Assembly: GCA_045546995.1 (NCBI GenBank)
Contig: JAZQDW010000071.1
Location: 26,954 to 90,953 of the forward strand
Origin: Firm-08 sp045546995
Lineage (GTDB): Bacteria > Bacillota > Clostridia > Oscillospirales > QAKW01
Direction: 5' to 3'
DNA length: 64,000 nucleotides
Below the pieces are notes generated by a model. The model made no database searches. It was not told the DNA's origin and saw nothing but the letters and a program-made list of their open reading frames with translations. Shown here piece by piece: positions 36,144 through 44,929 of the stretch. How positions within the stretch are numbered: the stretch's first letter is position 1; each line of letters opens with the position of its first letter. The translations under genes and the position numbers were made by a program.

Positions 36144-37990
36144 AAATGACCAAAAAACAAAAGGGTGAGCTTCGGCAGATCATTTATTGTCTGCTGTTGT
36201 TCATTGCAACGGCGCTGGTGTGCAATTTTCTCAGCCTGCCCAACTGGGCGGTGATTGTGCTGTATCTGATTCCGTATTTGTTCAGCGGTCATCGTATCCT
36301 GCTGACGGCGGGTATCAATATTTTGCACGGACAGATTTTTGATGAAAAATTTTTGATGGCATTGGCTACGGTGGGCGCTCTGATCATCGGCGAATATCCC
36401 GAGGCCGTCTTTGTTATGCTGTTTTTCCGTGTGGGCGAATTGTTTGAAAAGGTGGCGGTGGGGAACAGCCGTCGCAGTATCGCTGCGCTGATGGATATCC
36501 GTCCCGATCGCGCCACCGCATTGCGTGATGGAGAGCCCGTAGTCCTTGATCCCCAAGAGGTTGCTGTGGGTGAAACGTTGATCGTCCGCCCGGGTGAGCG
36601 CATTCCGTTGGACGGTGTGATCATCGAGGGCGACTCCACATTGGATCGCTCGGCGTTGACGGGGGAGAGCGTGCCGGAGGAGGTAACCGTGGGGGACACC
36701 GTTGCCAGCGGTTGCATCAATTTAAGCGGTGTGTTGCAACTGCAGGTCAGCTGTGACTTTGCGGCCTCGACGGCTACCCGCATTTTGGAACTGGTGGAAA
36801 ATTCCGCCCTGCGTAAGGCAAAAACCGAGGGACTGATCACCCGATTTGCCCGTTATTATACACCGGTCGTGGTGATCGTTGCCCTGCTGGTGGCGGTGTT
36901 GCCGTCATTGATTTGGGGAAATTGGAGTGATTGGTTGCATAAGGCGCTGGTCTTTTTGGTGGTCAGCTGTCCTTGCGCTCTGGTCATCAGCGTGCCGCTG
37001 ACCTTTTTCGGCGGCATCGGCGGTGCCGGAAAACGGGGCATTCTGGTCAAGGGCGCCAACTATCTTGAATTACTGTCCGGGGTGGATCACGTCGTATTTG
37101 ATAAGACGGGCACCCTGACCTACGGTGAGTTTACCGTTACAGCCATCCATCCTAAGGAACTGGACGAGCAGGTGTTGCTGGAAATGGCGGCGCTGTCCGA
37201 ATGTCACAGCACCCACCCCATTGCCGCTTCGCTGATCCATGCCTACGGTAAACGACCCGATCCCCACCGTGTGGAGCAGGTTATCGAAATTTCGGGGCAG
37301 GGCGTTTCTGCCGTGGTGGACGGTAAGGTGGTGCTGACCGGTAATCACAAACTGATGGAGCAAAACCATATTGCCTATCACAATTGCCATAAAGTGGGCA
37401 CCATCGTACACGTGGCGGTGGACGGCCTTTACGGCGGTCATATCGTGATTGCAGATAAGGTCAAGGAGGACGCCGCCGATACGGTTGCCCGACTGAAAAA
37501 GGCGGGCGTACACACCGTTATGCTGACCGGTGACCGTGCCTCGGTGGGTGAGGACGTGGCCGCAACGCTGGATATAGATGCGGTGCATTGTGAACTGCTA
37601 CCCGAAGATAAGGTGACGGTCTTGGAGGCGCTGCTGAACGAGAACAAGGGCAAGGTCGCATTTGTCGGCGACGGCATCAATGATGCTCCGGCATTGGCCC
37701 GCGCTGACGTAGGGATCGCTATGGGCGGTCTTGGCAGTGATGCGGCTATCGAGGCGGCGGACGTGGTCCTGATGAATGACACCCCTGCCGACGTGATGAC
37801 GGCCATTGCCGTTTCCCGTCGCACGAAGCGTATCGTATATCAAAATATCATCTTTGCCCTGGGTATCAAGTTTGCCGTAATGGTGCTTGCGTTGCTTGGG
37901 TATGAAAATATGTGGCTGGCCAGCTTTGCTGACGTGGGCGTTTCCGTGTTGGCAATTCTTAACGCCACCCGCGCACTTAAGGTTAAATGA
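36140..37990 (+). CDS. Heavy-metal P1B-type ATPase (Zn/Cd/Pb exporter)
   Basis: 616 aa with about eight membrane helices. The actuator loop contains LTGESVPEE, the ion-binding helix has Cys277-Pro278-Cys279 (SCPCALVISVPL), phosphorylation is at Asp321 (DKTGTLTYGE), and later motifs are the HP pair (STHPIA), GDGINDAPALARADVGIAMG. The CPC motif and the ArsR sensor fit divalent soft-metal export. It is short at the N-terminus because the HMA domain is a separate gene just upstream. Confidence 0.94.
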   Translation: MKMTKKQKGELRQIIYCLLLFIATALVCNFLSLPNWAVIVLYLIPYLFSGHRILLTAGINILHGQIFDEKFLMALATVGALIIGEYPEAVFVMLFFRVGELFEKVAVGNSRRSIAALMDIRPDRATALRDGEPVVLDPQEVAVGETLIVRPGERIPLDGVIIEGDSTLDRSALTGESVPEEVTVGDTVASGCINLSGVLQLQVSCDFAASTATRILELVENSALRKAKTEGLITRFARYYTPVVVIVALLVAVLPSLIWGNWSDWLHKALVFLVVSCPCALVISVPLTFFGGIGGAGKRGILVKGANYLELLSGVDHVVFDKTGTLTYGEFTVTAIHPKELDEQVLLEMAALSECHSTHPIAASLIHAYGKRPDPHRVEQVIEISGQGVSAVVDGKVVLTGNHKLMEQNHIAYHNCHKVGTIVHVAVDGLYGGHIVIADKVKEDAADTVARLKKAGVHTVMLTGDRASVGEDVAATLDIDAVHCELLPEDKVTVLEALLNENKGKVAFVGDGINDAPALARADVGIAMGGLGSDAAIEAADVVLMNDTPADVMTAIAVSRRTKRIVYQNIIFALGIKFAVMVLALLGYENMWLASFADVGVSVLAILNATRALKVK

Positions 37991-37991
37991 C

Positions 37992-38021
37992 AAAAAGGTC
38001 GTACTTTTGTACGACCTTTTT
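37992..38021 (+). terminator. Terminator after the metal efflux operon
   Basis: AAAAAGGTCGTAC pairs perfectly with GTACGACCTTTTT around TTTT. Confidence 0.9.
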
Positions 38022-38114
38022 CTTGCATTTTTGTGCTTTTCAATGTACAATGAAAACAGTCGGGTCACAGCGGCGCGTCGTGACCGAAGAATACAGCATG
38101 AAAGAGGTTATATT

Positions 38115-40322
38115 ATGATTTGCTATAACGAAGAAAAGAAAACGTTTTCATTACATACCGCACATACCACCTATCAGATCAAAATATCCGAATACGGCCA
38201 CGTACTGCATAACTATTACGGCCGTCGTATTATAGACGAGGACGTTTCTTATCTTGTGCCTCGCCGTAGCCGTTCTTTTTCCAACGTGCCTCGCTGTTGC
38301 GAGCCGAAGGCTAATTATTCTCTGGAAAATCTCCCGCAGGAGTTTTCATCAGACGGCGTGGGGGACTATCGTGTCGGCTCGGTGGAGATCGTCAATCCCG
38401 ATGGCTCGTACGCCTTTGAGGGCAAATACTTTGGCCATAAGATTTATGACGGCAAGTACAAATTGCCGGGCCTTCCCGGTTTGCGCGCCATTGAAGGGGA
38501 AAACACCCAAAGTCTGGAGATCTGTCTTAATGACCCGATCACTCAGGTCAGCGTGACCCTGTATTATGCTGTTTTTGAGGAAAAGGATATCATCACCCGC
38601 GCGGTCAGCGTAACGGCCGGTGGGGAACAGCCGGTGCATCTGCGCCGCTTGATGTCGGCCACGCTGGACTTTTTGCGGGACGATCTGGAGGTGATCCATT
38701 TCTGGGGTCACCACAATACCGAGCGGAATATGGAGCGAAAAGAGATCCCACACGGTACCCTGCGCTTTGAGTCCTGGCGCGGTGAGACCTCCTTGTATGA
38801 AAATAACTCGCTGGTGGTTTGCGCCAAAAATGCGGATGAGGATCACGGTGATTGCTACGGTCTGTCCTTTATGTACAGCGGCAACTTCCTTTTTGAGGCG
38901 GAAAAATCCACCTATAACGATACCCGTGTCGTATTGGGTCTGCATCCCCGTCAGTTTGATTGGGCGTTGCAGGACGACCATTGCTTTTACGCTCCCGAGG
39001 TAGTTCTGTCTTACAGCGATCAGGGCTTGAGCAAGCTCAGCCATCACTATCACGATGCCTACCGTGAAAACCTTTGCCCCAGCAAATATATGAAACAGCC
39101 CCGCCCCGTGCTGGTCAACAACTGGGAGGCCACACACATGGAATTTGACGGGGATAAGATCGTGGATATCGGCCGCGAAGCTGTAAAAATGGGCGTTGAT
39201 CTGCTGGTACTGGACGACGGCTGGTTTGGCAAACGCGACAATGATAGGAGCGGCCTGGGCGACTGGTTTGTCAACGAGAAAAAGCTGGGCGGTACGCTGA
39301 ACGATCTGGTGCGCCGTGTAAATGAATTGGGGCTGAAATTCGGCCTGTGGTTCGAACCGGAAATGATCAGCGAGGACAGCGACCTGTACCGCGCGCACCC
39401 CGAATGGGCCATTGCCATTCCCGGCCGTGATCCCAAATTGGGACGGCATCAGCTGGTGCTTGATTTCTCGCGGGAGGACGTGCAGGATTATATTATCCGT
39501 ACCGTCAATGCCGTGCTGGACAGTGGCAATATCGAATACGTAAAATGGGACTTCAACCGTGTGCTGACCGACGTTTATTCCGCCGCGCTGCCGGCAGAAC
39601 GGCAGGGTGAGGTGTACCATCGCTTCGTGCTGGGTCTGTACCGCGTAATGGATCATATTATGTGGGCTCATCCCGATATTTTGTTTGAAGGATGCTCGGG
39701 CGGCGGTGGCCGTTTTGATGCGGCGATGCTGTACTATCAGCCTCAGATCTGGACCTCGGATAATACCGACGCCATCGACCGTCTCTTTATCCAGTACGGT
39801 ACCTCGTTCTTCTATCCCATTTCTGCGATGGGCGCTCACGTTTCCGTCTCTCCCAATATCCGCACCAAACGTTCCACCTCCTTCCATACCCGCAGTGTGG
39901 TGGCAATGAGCGGCACCTTCGGCTATGAGCTGGATACCACCCATATGAGTGAGGAGGACAAGGCGTTCTGTAAAGAACAAAGTGACCTGTATCGCAAATA
40001 TCAGCCGCTGATTTACGGCGGTGATTATTACCGAGTCAGCGGCCCCTTTGACGAATTACTGGTCACCTCATGGAACTTTGTTTCCAAGGATAAACGGCAG
40101 GCGCTGGCCAATGCAGTGCTGATGATGCCTTCGATGCACGATATACAGATCTACGTGAAGGTCAAGGGTCTTGACCCCGACCGACTGTATCGCATTGAAG
40201 GAGAAGAGGCGCCGGAGGAGCCTCTGTCCGGCGCCGTGCTGGAGCGTTGCGGCATTCCCGTGGCTTGCACCCGTACCCCCGAATACACAGCGTTTCAGTT
40301 CTATCTGACTGCCGTGGAATGA
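38115..40322 (+). CDS. GH36 alpha-galactosidase
   Basis: The ATG at 38115 gives 735 aa, the usual size for family 36. Motifs include LVLDDGWFGKRDNDRSGLGDW, GLKFGLWFEPEM, the nucleophile Asp479 in YVKWDFNR, CSGGGGRFD and the acid/base Asp549 in TSDNTDAIDR; these positions agree with characterised GH36 enzymes (e.g. AgaA). It has no signal peptide, so it acts in the cytoplasm on imported alpha-galactosides such as melibiose or raffinose-type sugars. No transporter is adjacent. A terminator follows. Confidence 0.94.
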   Translation: MICYNEEKKTFSLHTAHTTYQIKISEYGHVLHNYYGRRIIDEDVSYLVPRRSRSFSNVPRCCEPKANYSLENLPQEFSSDGVGDYRVGSVEIVNPDGSYAFEGKYFGHKIYDGKYKLPGLPGLRAIEGENTQSLEICLNDPITQVSVTLYYAVFEEKDIITRAVSVTAGGEQPVHLRRLMSATLDFLRDDLEVIHFWGHHNTERNMERKEIPHGTLRFESWRGETSLYENNSLVVCAKNADEDHGDCYGLSFMYSGNFLFEAEKSTYNDTRVVLGLHPRQFDWALQDDHCFYAPEVVLSYSDQGLSKLSHHYHDAYRENLCPSKYMKQPRPVLVNNWEATHMEFDGDKIVDIGREAVKMGVDLLVLDDGWFGKRDNDRSGLGDWFVNEKKLGGTLNDLVRRVNELGLKFGLWFEPEMISEDSDLYRAHPEWAIAIPGRDPKLGRHQLVLDFSREDVQDYIIRTVNAVLDSGNIEYVKWDFNRVLTDVYSAALPAERQGEVYHRFVLGLYRVMDHIMWAHPDILFEGCSGGGGRFDAAMLYYQPQIWTSDNTDAIDRLFIQYGTSFFYPISAMGAHVSVSPNIRTKRSTSFHTRSVVAMSGTFGYELDTTHMSEEDKAFCKEQSDLYRKYQPLIYGGDYYRVSGPFDELLVTSWNFVSKDKRQALANAVLMMPSMHDIQIYVKVKGLDPDRLYRIEGEEAPEEPLSGAVLERCGIPVACTRTPEYTAFQFYLTAVE

Positions 40323-40330
40323 TCTTTTTT

Positions 40331-40369
40331 AAAATCCTCGCAAAACGTCGGTTTTGCGAGGATTTTTTG
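40331..40369 (+). terminator. Terminator after the alpha-galactosidase
   Basis: A 16-bp perfect stem (AAAATCCTCGCAAAAC and complement) with a 4-base loop and T run. Confidence 0.92.
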
Positions 40370-40440
40370 CTGTATTGCGCCCTTTGCAATATCCTTGTAT
40401 GTCTTTTTACAAAAATATTTTCAATTTCGAAAATTATTTG

Positions 40441-40469
40441 TTGCTTTTTTATTAATTATAATATATAAT
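40441..40469 (+). promoter_or_regulatory. Promoter of the repeat-bearing lipoprotein gene
   Basis: TTGCTT (40441-40446), 17-base spacer, TATAAT (40464-40469); GGAAGGAG before the ATG at 40511. Confidence 0.7.
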
Positions 40470-40510
40470 AATTCTGTAACAATATGAACTCGTGGAAGGA
40501 GTACAGTATT

Positions 40511-41779
40511 ATGAGAAGAAATCGCAAACTCTTGGCACTGTGCCTCATCGCCGTTATGATGGTTTCTCTGCTGTCCGCTTGCGCCGGCAGAACCTACAAT
40601 GACGCAAAATATACCGGCGAATTGGTCAACATTAACAGGTTATATGAGGATGCCACTGATCAGAAGATCGTTAGCAACAACACGATCTATATTGAAGGTG
40701 AGGTCATTGAGACTCCCGGTACCAATACCGAGACTCCCGGTACTAATACTGAGACGCCCGGTACTAATACTGAGACGCCCGGTACCAACACCGAGACGCC
40801 CGGTACCAATACCGAGACTCCCGGTACTAATACTGAGACGCCCGGCACCAACACCGAGACGCCCGGTACGAATGAAGAGCCCGGCACCAACACCGAGACG
40901 CCCGGTACGAATGAAGAGCCCGGTGATGATGACTATGTAGATTACAACACCACTTGTATGTCCTTCAACGTTCTGCAGTGGGATACTCACTACAGCGGTT
41001 ATGCCACTCCCGACGTCCGCGCACCCTGGATCGTTGATACCATCAACATTTACGATCCCGATCTGCTGGGCACCCAGGAGGTAACTAAGGTTACGGCGCA
41101 GACCAACAACTTTGATATGTACGAGTATCTGGTGGAAAAGCTCAGTCCCAAGTACGATTACCGTTCTCTGATCGATGAGACCGGTAAGGCCGGCTCCAAG
41201 GTTGCGGTCACCAACCTGACCATCGGTTCCGGTCTGGTCATCTTCTGGAAGAAGGACCGCTTTGAACTGAAGGACAGCGGCGCAATGGTTTATTCCAACG
41301 ACCCCGGTCGTCACTTCCAGTGGGTTAAGCTCTATGATAAGCAAGAGGACATTACCATCGTTATGACCAACACCCATATGTCCATCAACCCCGGTACCGA
41401 CTCTGCCGCCGGTGATAACCTCCGTTTGGGTCAGGCCAACGAGTTGTACAATTTCTGGGAAAGAAACTGTGAAGAGGGTATGGCTTTATATGGTACCGGC
41501 GACTATAACCATAATACCAGCGCTCCTGCCTTCCAGTCGTTGAATAAGGGTAGATTTGTTTCTTCCCGTGACGTTTCCGGTAAATCCAATGCAAACTCCT
41601 CCATCGACTTTGTATATATTAACGGTGATGTGCAGGCTTGCTTCCAGTACATCAGATGTAACGAAACCTACGAGCCTGAAGGTGTGCCGAAGGGTGACGT
41701 TGATAAACGTAATCTCCAGTATTGCCCCAGCGACCACTATGCGGTCGTAGCTCGTTGCACAAACGAATACCTTTCCTAA
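40511..41779 (+). CDS. Lipoprotein with Glu-Thr-Pro-Gly-Thr-Asn-Thr repeats and endonuclease/exonuclease/phosphatase domain
   Basis: Start chosen after GGAAGGAG. The 422-aa product has a lipoprotein signal (MVSLLSAC lipobox). Residues ~67-138 are a tandem run of the 7-residue unit ETPGTNT (seven exact units, then variants with an extra E), forming an extended stalk. The remainder (~145-422) is an EEP-fold domain: MSFNVLQWD, 'LGTQEV', 'TNTHMS', 'GDYNHN', 'IDFVYINGD', 'CPSDHYAV', with the expected acidic and His residues. The enzyme would be held away from the membrane by the stalk; the substrate could be extracellular DNA, phosphoester or lipid. Confidence 0.85.
   Translation: MRRNRKLLALCLIAVMMVSLLSACAGRTYNDAKYTGELVNINRLYEDATDQKIVSNNTIYIEGEVIETPGTNTETPGTNTETPGTNTETPGTNTETPGTNTETPGTNTETPGTNTETPGTNEEPGTNTETPGTNEEPGDDDYVDYNTTCMSFNVLQWDTHYSGYATPDVRAPWIVDTINIYDPDLLGTQEVTKVTAQTNNFDMYEYLVEKLSPKYDYRSLIDETGKAGSKVAVTNLTIGSGLVIFWKKDRFELKDSGAMVYSNDPGRHFQWVKLYDKQEDITIVMTNTHMSINPGTDSAAGDNLRLGQANELYNFWERNCEEGMALYGTGDYNHNTSAPAFQSLNKGRFVSSRDVSGKSNANSSIDFVYINGDVQACFQYIRCNETYEPEGVPKGDVDKRNLQYCPSDHYAVVARCTNEYLS
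40709..40924 (+). repeat. 21-bp tandem repeat within the lipoprotein gene
   Basis: About ten in-frame copies of a 21-bp unit encoding ETPGTNT, with synonymous C/T changes between copies. Because the unit is a multiple of three, copy-number change would alter stalk length without breaking the frame. Confidence 0.9.
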
Positions 41780-41788
41780 ACCGAATTT

Positions 41789-41824
41789 AAACAGCGAAGA
41801 ACATTTCGTTCTTCGCTGTTTTTT
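41789..41824 (+). terminator. Terminator after the lipoprotein gene
   Basis: AAACAGCGAAGAAC pairs with GTTCTTCGCTGTTT around ATTTC, then T run. Confidence 0.9.
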
Positions 41825-41842
41825 GTATAGGGCAGACAGGGA

Positions 41843-41871
41843 TTGACCTTTATAAACGTTTCCTATATAAT
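41843..41871 (+). promoter_or_regulatory. Promoter reading into a non-coding structured region
   Basis: TTGACC (41843-41848), 17-base spacer, TATAAT (41866-41871). No open reading frame follows on this strand; the transcript would start near 41878 and run into the structured element at 41886-42164. Confidence 0.7.
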
Positions 41872-41877
41872 ATAAGT

Positions 41878-42165
41878 AGTTTTTTATTAAGCAGTGGAGG
41901 AGCATCTGAACCCGCCTGAAAGCGCATAATTTCGGCGCTTTCAGGCTTATCGTCGTCGGCAGGCGTCAGCCTTGCCTCCTCCTCTGCACCAAAAATCTCT
42001 TAAAATTCTGCGCTTTCGGGTCGCAGAATTTTGCCGGAGCCGATTTTTGCATCGGCAAGGCATAAAACGCAGCCAATACTTTGTGTATTGGCGAGTATTT
42101 TAACACAGCTGAGGTGAAAATCGTCCCGTCAAAATCGGGTTCGGATACTCCTCCGCTGCTTAGTT
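41878..42165 (+). ncRNA. Candidate structured non-coding RNA (unassigned family)
   Basis: An intergenic region of about 380 bases without a gene. Positions 41886-41914 can pair with 42136-42164 in one long stem of about 29 positions with one mismatch and a few G-U pairs. Inside lie four hairpins: 41914-41925 with 41935-41946 (12 bp), 42002-42012 with 42022-42032 (11 bp), 42039-42044 with 42051-42056 plus an outer GCC/GGC, and 42072-42079 with 42085-42092 (8 bp). A consensus promoter sits just upstream. The 5' strand 41891-41902 can also pair with 41976-41987, so two folds compete. I do not recognise SRP, RNase P, tmRNA or 6S signatures. The 3' end overlaps the stop of the opposite gene, and no strong terminator follows. 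Confidence 0.45.
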
Positions 42166-43776
42166 GATTTTATACAGTTCAGGTCGATCGTTTTCAACCC
42201 GATTATCCTGCAGGATCAGTTCTTTTACACCGCCCGCCTTAACGGCGTACCGTGTAATATTTTTAAAGATATTGCCGATGATCTCGATCCGCCCGTGGAT
42301 CTTGGGCGCCTCCTCGTCCGGCACACCGTCCACACCGATGCGCAAAAAGGCGCTGCCGCCGCGACCGTTACAGTTGTCAAGCTCATTGTTTCTATATACC
42401 AAATGCTTCACTCGTCCCGATTCGTACCAATATCTGGCCAGATCCATACACAGCAGGGCGGTATTACAATCGGCAAATCGATTGTGCTCCACCAGCATTT
42501 CACCGCCGCCGGAAATACGGATGTTGGGATAGTTGTAAAAATGGTTGTGATGCAGATGCAGATCAGGCATACGGTCCGGATTTTCGATCCAAAAGTCCGC
42601 TGTGATCTTGTCGGACCCATAGGTAAAACGGCCGCAGATCTCGATCTCGGTGCCACTCAAAAGACGGCTGTCCTCCACCACAAATTCCGCCACGATCTCA
42701 AAGGTATTGTTATCAATGATCTCCAAGCGGTCGCCCGGTCGGTAAGGGTTAAAATGCCGCTGCTCCTGATGGCAGATTTTACTAAACAGCACTCCTTCCC
42801 CGACCCGGGTGACGGCAGTATACATTCCGTGCACGTTGAGCGCATCGTCCATGGTGTCCGAGATGGTACAGTTTTTAATTTCCAGTTTGCCGTCGCAGTT
42901 GATAAAATGCAACGAATCCGCCGTCAACGTCTGATAGCCGTCGGGGTGGAAACTGACGTCGGTGGAAAAGCCGTCCACGACGATATCGGTGGAAAGCTGT
43001 CCCACCACACCCATACCGATGCCACGGCCCACCGTGATATTTTGCACCAATACGTTTTCCGACCGATCCAGACAGATGACGTCCACCAGTCGTTTGCCGT
43101 CGATGATGGAGGTGATCTTCTCCCCCTCCTCATAGCGACAGGGGTCGGGGCAGTCGGCACGATAGGCGGCGTGGATACCGCCGGGGATCTCCGTAACGTC
43201 ACATTTCATCAGACGGGCGGGCAGATTGCTCAAATCCGCCTGACAGTCACCGGTGGCAAAAAACTGCACAGCGTGCTTGCCCAGGGCGTGGAGCGAGAAA
43301 AACTCGTTTTTTCCCGATACGATCTGGTTTTCCCGTCGGAACATCAGACTGCCATCCTCTGCAAAGAAAGGATTGACCGCCCCATCGATGAGCAGATCAA
43401 AGCCGTCCTCGCTTTTATTACAAACTACAAATTCCACCAGCGGAGAAACGCCGGTATCACAAACGATATTGCGCAATACGATATTCTTACTGCGGGAGAC
43501 CATAAAGGGAAACACCACGTCGTGAAACACAAATACCGATCCGTGCCCGTCCACCGTGATATTTTCCATCTCCAGAATGGGAAATGCCATCGCTTTATCG
43601 CAGGCGGAATTGTTGCTGACCGCCATAAACTCCCGACGGGTGCCTTCCTCATAAAAATGATATTCGCCCGTTTCAAACGCCAGCGTTCCGCCGCCGCTTT
43701 GACACAGTTGCTCCAACGCGCGCACCACCAGGGGGGTGGCGTTTTCCTTTGTGGGCCTTACAACGATTTTTTTCAT
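42160..43776 (-). CDS. GH110-like alpha-galactosidase, right-handed beta-helix
   Basis: The ATG at 43774-43776 has GAGGGAGGAAAAG upstream; 17 upstream codons are rejected. The 538-aa product shows beta-helix periodicity (repeated 'ENITVDGHGS', 'KNIVLRNIV', 'ENVLVQNITV', 'LEIKNCTISDTMDDALNVHG', 'HLHHNHF', 'MLVEHNRF'). The DTMDDALNVHG segment is typical of GH110 alpha-1,3-galactosidases, which remove terminal galactose from blood-group-B-type or linear alpha-1,3-galactosyl glycans. No signal peptide is seen, so it probably acts on imported oligosaccharides. It is clustered with an AraC regulator upstream and the GH36 gene. Confidence 0.75.
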   Translation of the reverse strand: MKKIVVRPTKENATPLVVRALEQLCQSGGGTLAFETGEYHFYEEGTRREFMAVSNNSACDKAMAFPILEMENITVDGHGSVFVFHDVVFPFMVSRSKNIVLRNIVCDTGVSPLVEFVVCNKSEDGFDLLIDGAVNPFFAEDGSLMFRRENQIVSGKNEFFSLHALGKHAVQFFATGDCQADLSNLPARLMKCDVTEIPGGIHAAYRADCPDPCRYEEGEKITSIIDGKRLVDVICLDRSENVLVQNITVGRGIGMGVVGQLSTDIVVDGFSTDVSFHPDGYQTLTADSLHFINCDGKLEIKNCTISDTMDDALNVHGMYTAVTRVGEGVLFSKICHQEQRHFNPYRPGDRLEIIDNNTFEIVAEFVVEDSRLLSGTEIEICGRFTYGSDKITADFWIENPDRMPDLHLHHNHFYNYPNIRISGGGEMLVEHNRFADCNTALLCMDLARYWYESGRVKHLVYRNNELDNCNGRGGSAFLRIGVDGVPDEEAPKIHGRIEIIGNIFKNITRYAVKAGGVKELILQDNRVENDRPELYKIN

Positions 43777-43868
43777 ACTTTTCCTCCCTCTTGACTTGCT
43801 TTCATTATACGGTCGCCGCGCCTGCAAAGATAGCCATTATCGTCCGCAAAGCGGTAAATTCGTCCGTA

Positions 43869-44744
43869 TCACTCCATTCCCTCAAAATTGGAACGCACCG
43901 AATAGGCATATTCGGTGGGGGTCATGCCCGACACCCGACGGAATACCGTGGTAAAATACTGTGACGTGTTAAAGGACAACCGATCGGCAATTTCAGTGCA
44001 GTTCATCTCCCCCGAACGGATCATTTCCTTGGCGGCGTCCACCTTCAGGCGGGTAAAATACTCCATCACGCCGCAGTCCATATGATCTCGAAAGGTCTTT
44101 TTGATCACCGAGGCGGAAACGTTAAAATGAGCCTTGATATCCGCAAACCGCAACGCCTCCTCCACGTGCTTTTCCAGATATTCGCAAATACGGATGAGCA
44201 GGGTGTTGTTTTCCGGCTTTTGGGGCGGTAGGGTGCGTCGATTGCCGCGGATGAGAAAAATCAGCAACTGCTCCAGATACAGCCGAATCAGCTGTTCACA
44301 GCCAAAGGGGCCGTTGCCGGACAGCCGCATCTCCCGCGTATAGGCCAGCCCCAGCGGCGTGCTGAAGGCCGCGCCGGCCTCCTTGATGATGGCGGCCAGC
44401 AGATGCTTTTCCTCCGGACGGGCGGCAATAACCACCCCGGCAATATTCATCAGCTCCGGGCAGGCGCAATCGAAGGATACGATAACCGAATTGGCCGCCT
44501 TGACGCCGTCACAACGGATATTGTGAAATTCGTTGGGTCGATGCACGTACAGATGCCCCATCGGCAACAAGATCTCCTCTGCGCCGGCGGTAATGAGAAT
44601 GCTTTGCTTGTCGGCATACACGATCTCCCAAAAATCGTGGATCTCCCCCGAATAGGCAAAATCCTTGGTATATTCGAAATAGTGTACCGAGTATACACCG
44701 TCGATCTGCAGTTCGTTATGCAGCAAGGTTTTTCGATAATCCAT
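43869..44744 (-). CDS. AraC-family transcriptional regulator 2
   Basis: 291 aa with an N-terminal cupin sensor (HDFWEIVYADKQ, MGHLYVHRPNEFHNI) and a C-terminal double helix-turn-helix (ALRFADIKAHFNVSASVIKKTF; IADRLSFNTSQYFTTVFRRVSGMTPTEYA). It is transcribed in the same direction as, and 92 bases upstream of, the GH110-like gene, which it most likely controls. AAGGGGGAAAGG precedes the ATG. Confidence 0.9.
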   Translation of the reverse strand: MDYRKTLLHNELQIDGVYSVHYFEYTKDFAYSGEIHDFWEIVYADKQSILITAGAEEILLPMGHLYVHRPNEFHNIRCDGVKAANSVIVSFDCACPELMNIAGVVIAARPEEKHLLAAIIKEAGAAFSTPLGLAYTREMRLSGNGPFGCEQLIRLYLEQLLIFLIRGNRRTLPPQKPENNTLLIRICEYLEKHVEEALRFADIKAHFNVSASVIKKTFRDHMDCGVMEYFTRLKVDAAKEMIRSGEMNCTEIADRLSFNTSQYFTTVFRRVSGMTPTEYAYSVRSNFEGME

Positions 44745-44774
44745 ACCCTTTCCCCCTTACGTATTCTTAAAATC

Positions 44775-44803
44775 ATTATATCCTATGCTGTCTCAAAAAG
44801 CAA
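44775..44803 (-). promoter_or_regulatory. Promoter of AraC-family regulator 2
   Basis: Minus strand TTGCTT (44803-44798), 17-base spacer, TATAAT (44780-44775). Confidence 0.65.
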
Positions 44804-44929
44804 CCGATATTATAAAACAAACGACTGGATTTATACAAGAATTCTTTTTAGTTGTGTTATAATTTTATATATAGACTGATTTTTACGCATCGTTTTTTGC
44901 GACCGAAATCAAACAGAGGAGGAGCTTTT

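Noticed and set aside
40709..40924. Tandem repeat considered as a CRISPR array
   Set aside because: Units are 21 bp without spacers, in frame and coding for a seven-residue peptide repeat.
42136..42159. GGGTTCGGATACTCC considered as the T arm of a tRNA
   Set aside because: No acceptor, anticodon or D arm of tRNA size can be built around it; it is one strand of the long stem.
41886..42164. The structured region considered as a MITE
   Set aside because: The flanks do not show a convincing target duplication (TTAA versus TTAG), and a promoter sits directly upstream; kept as an alternative in the ncRNA finding.
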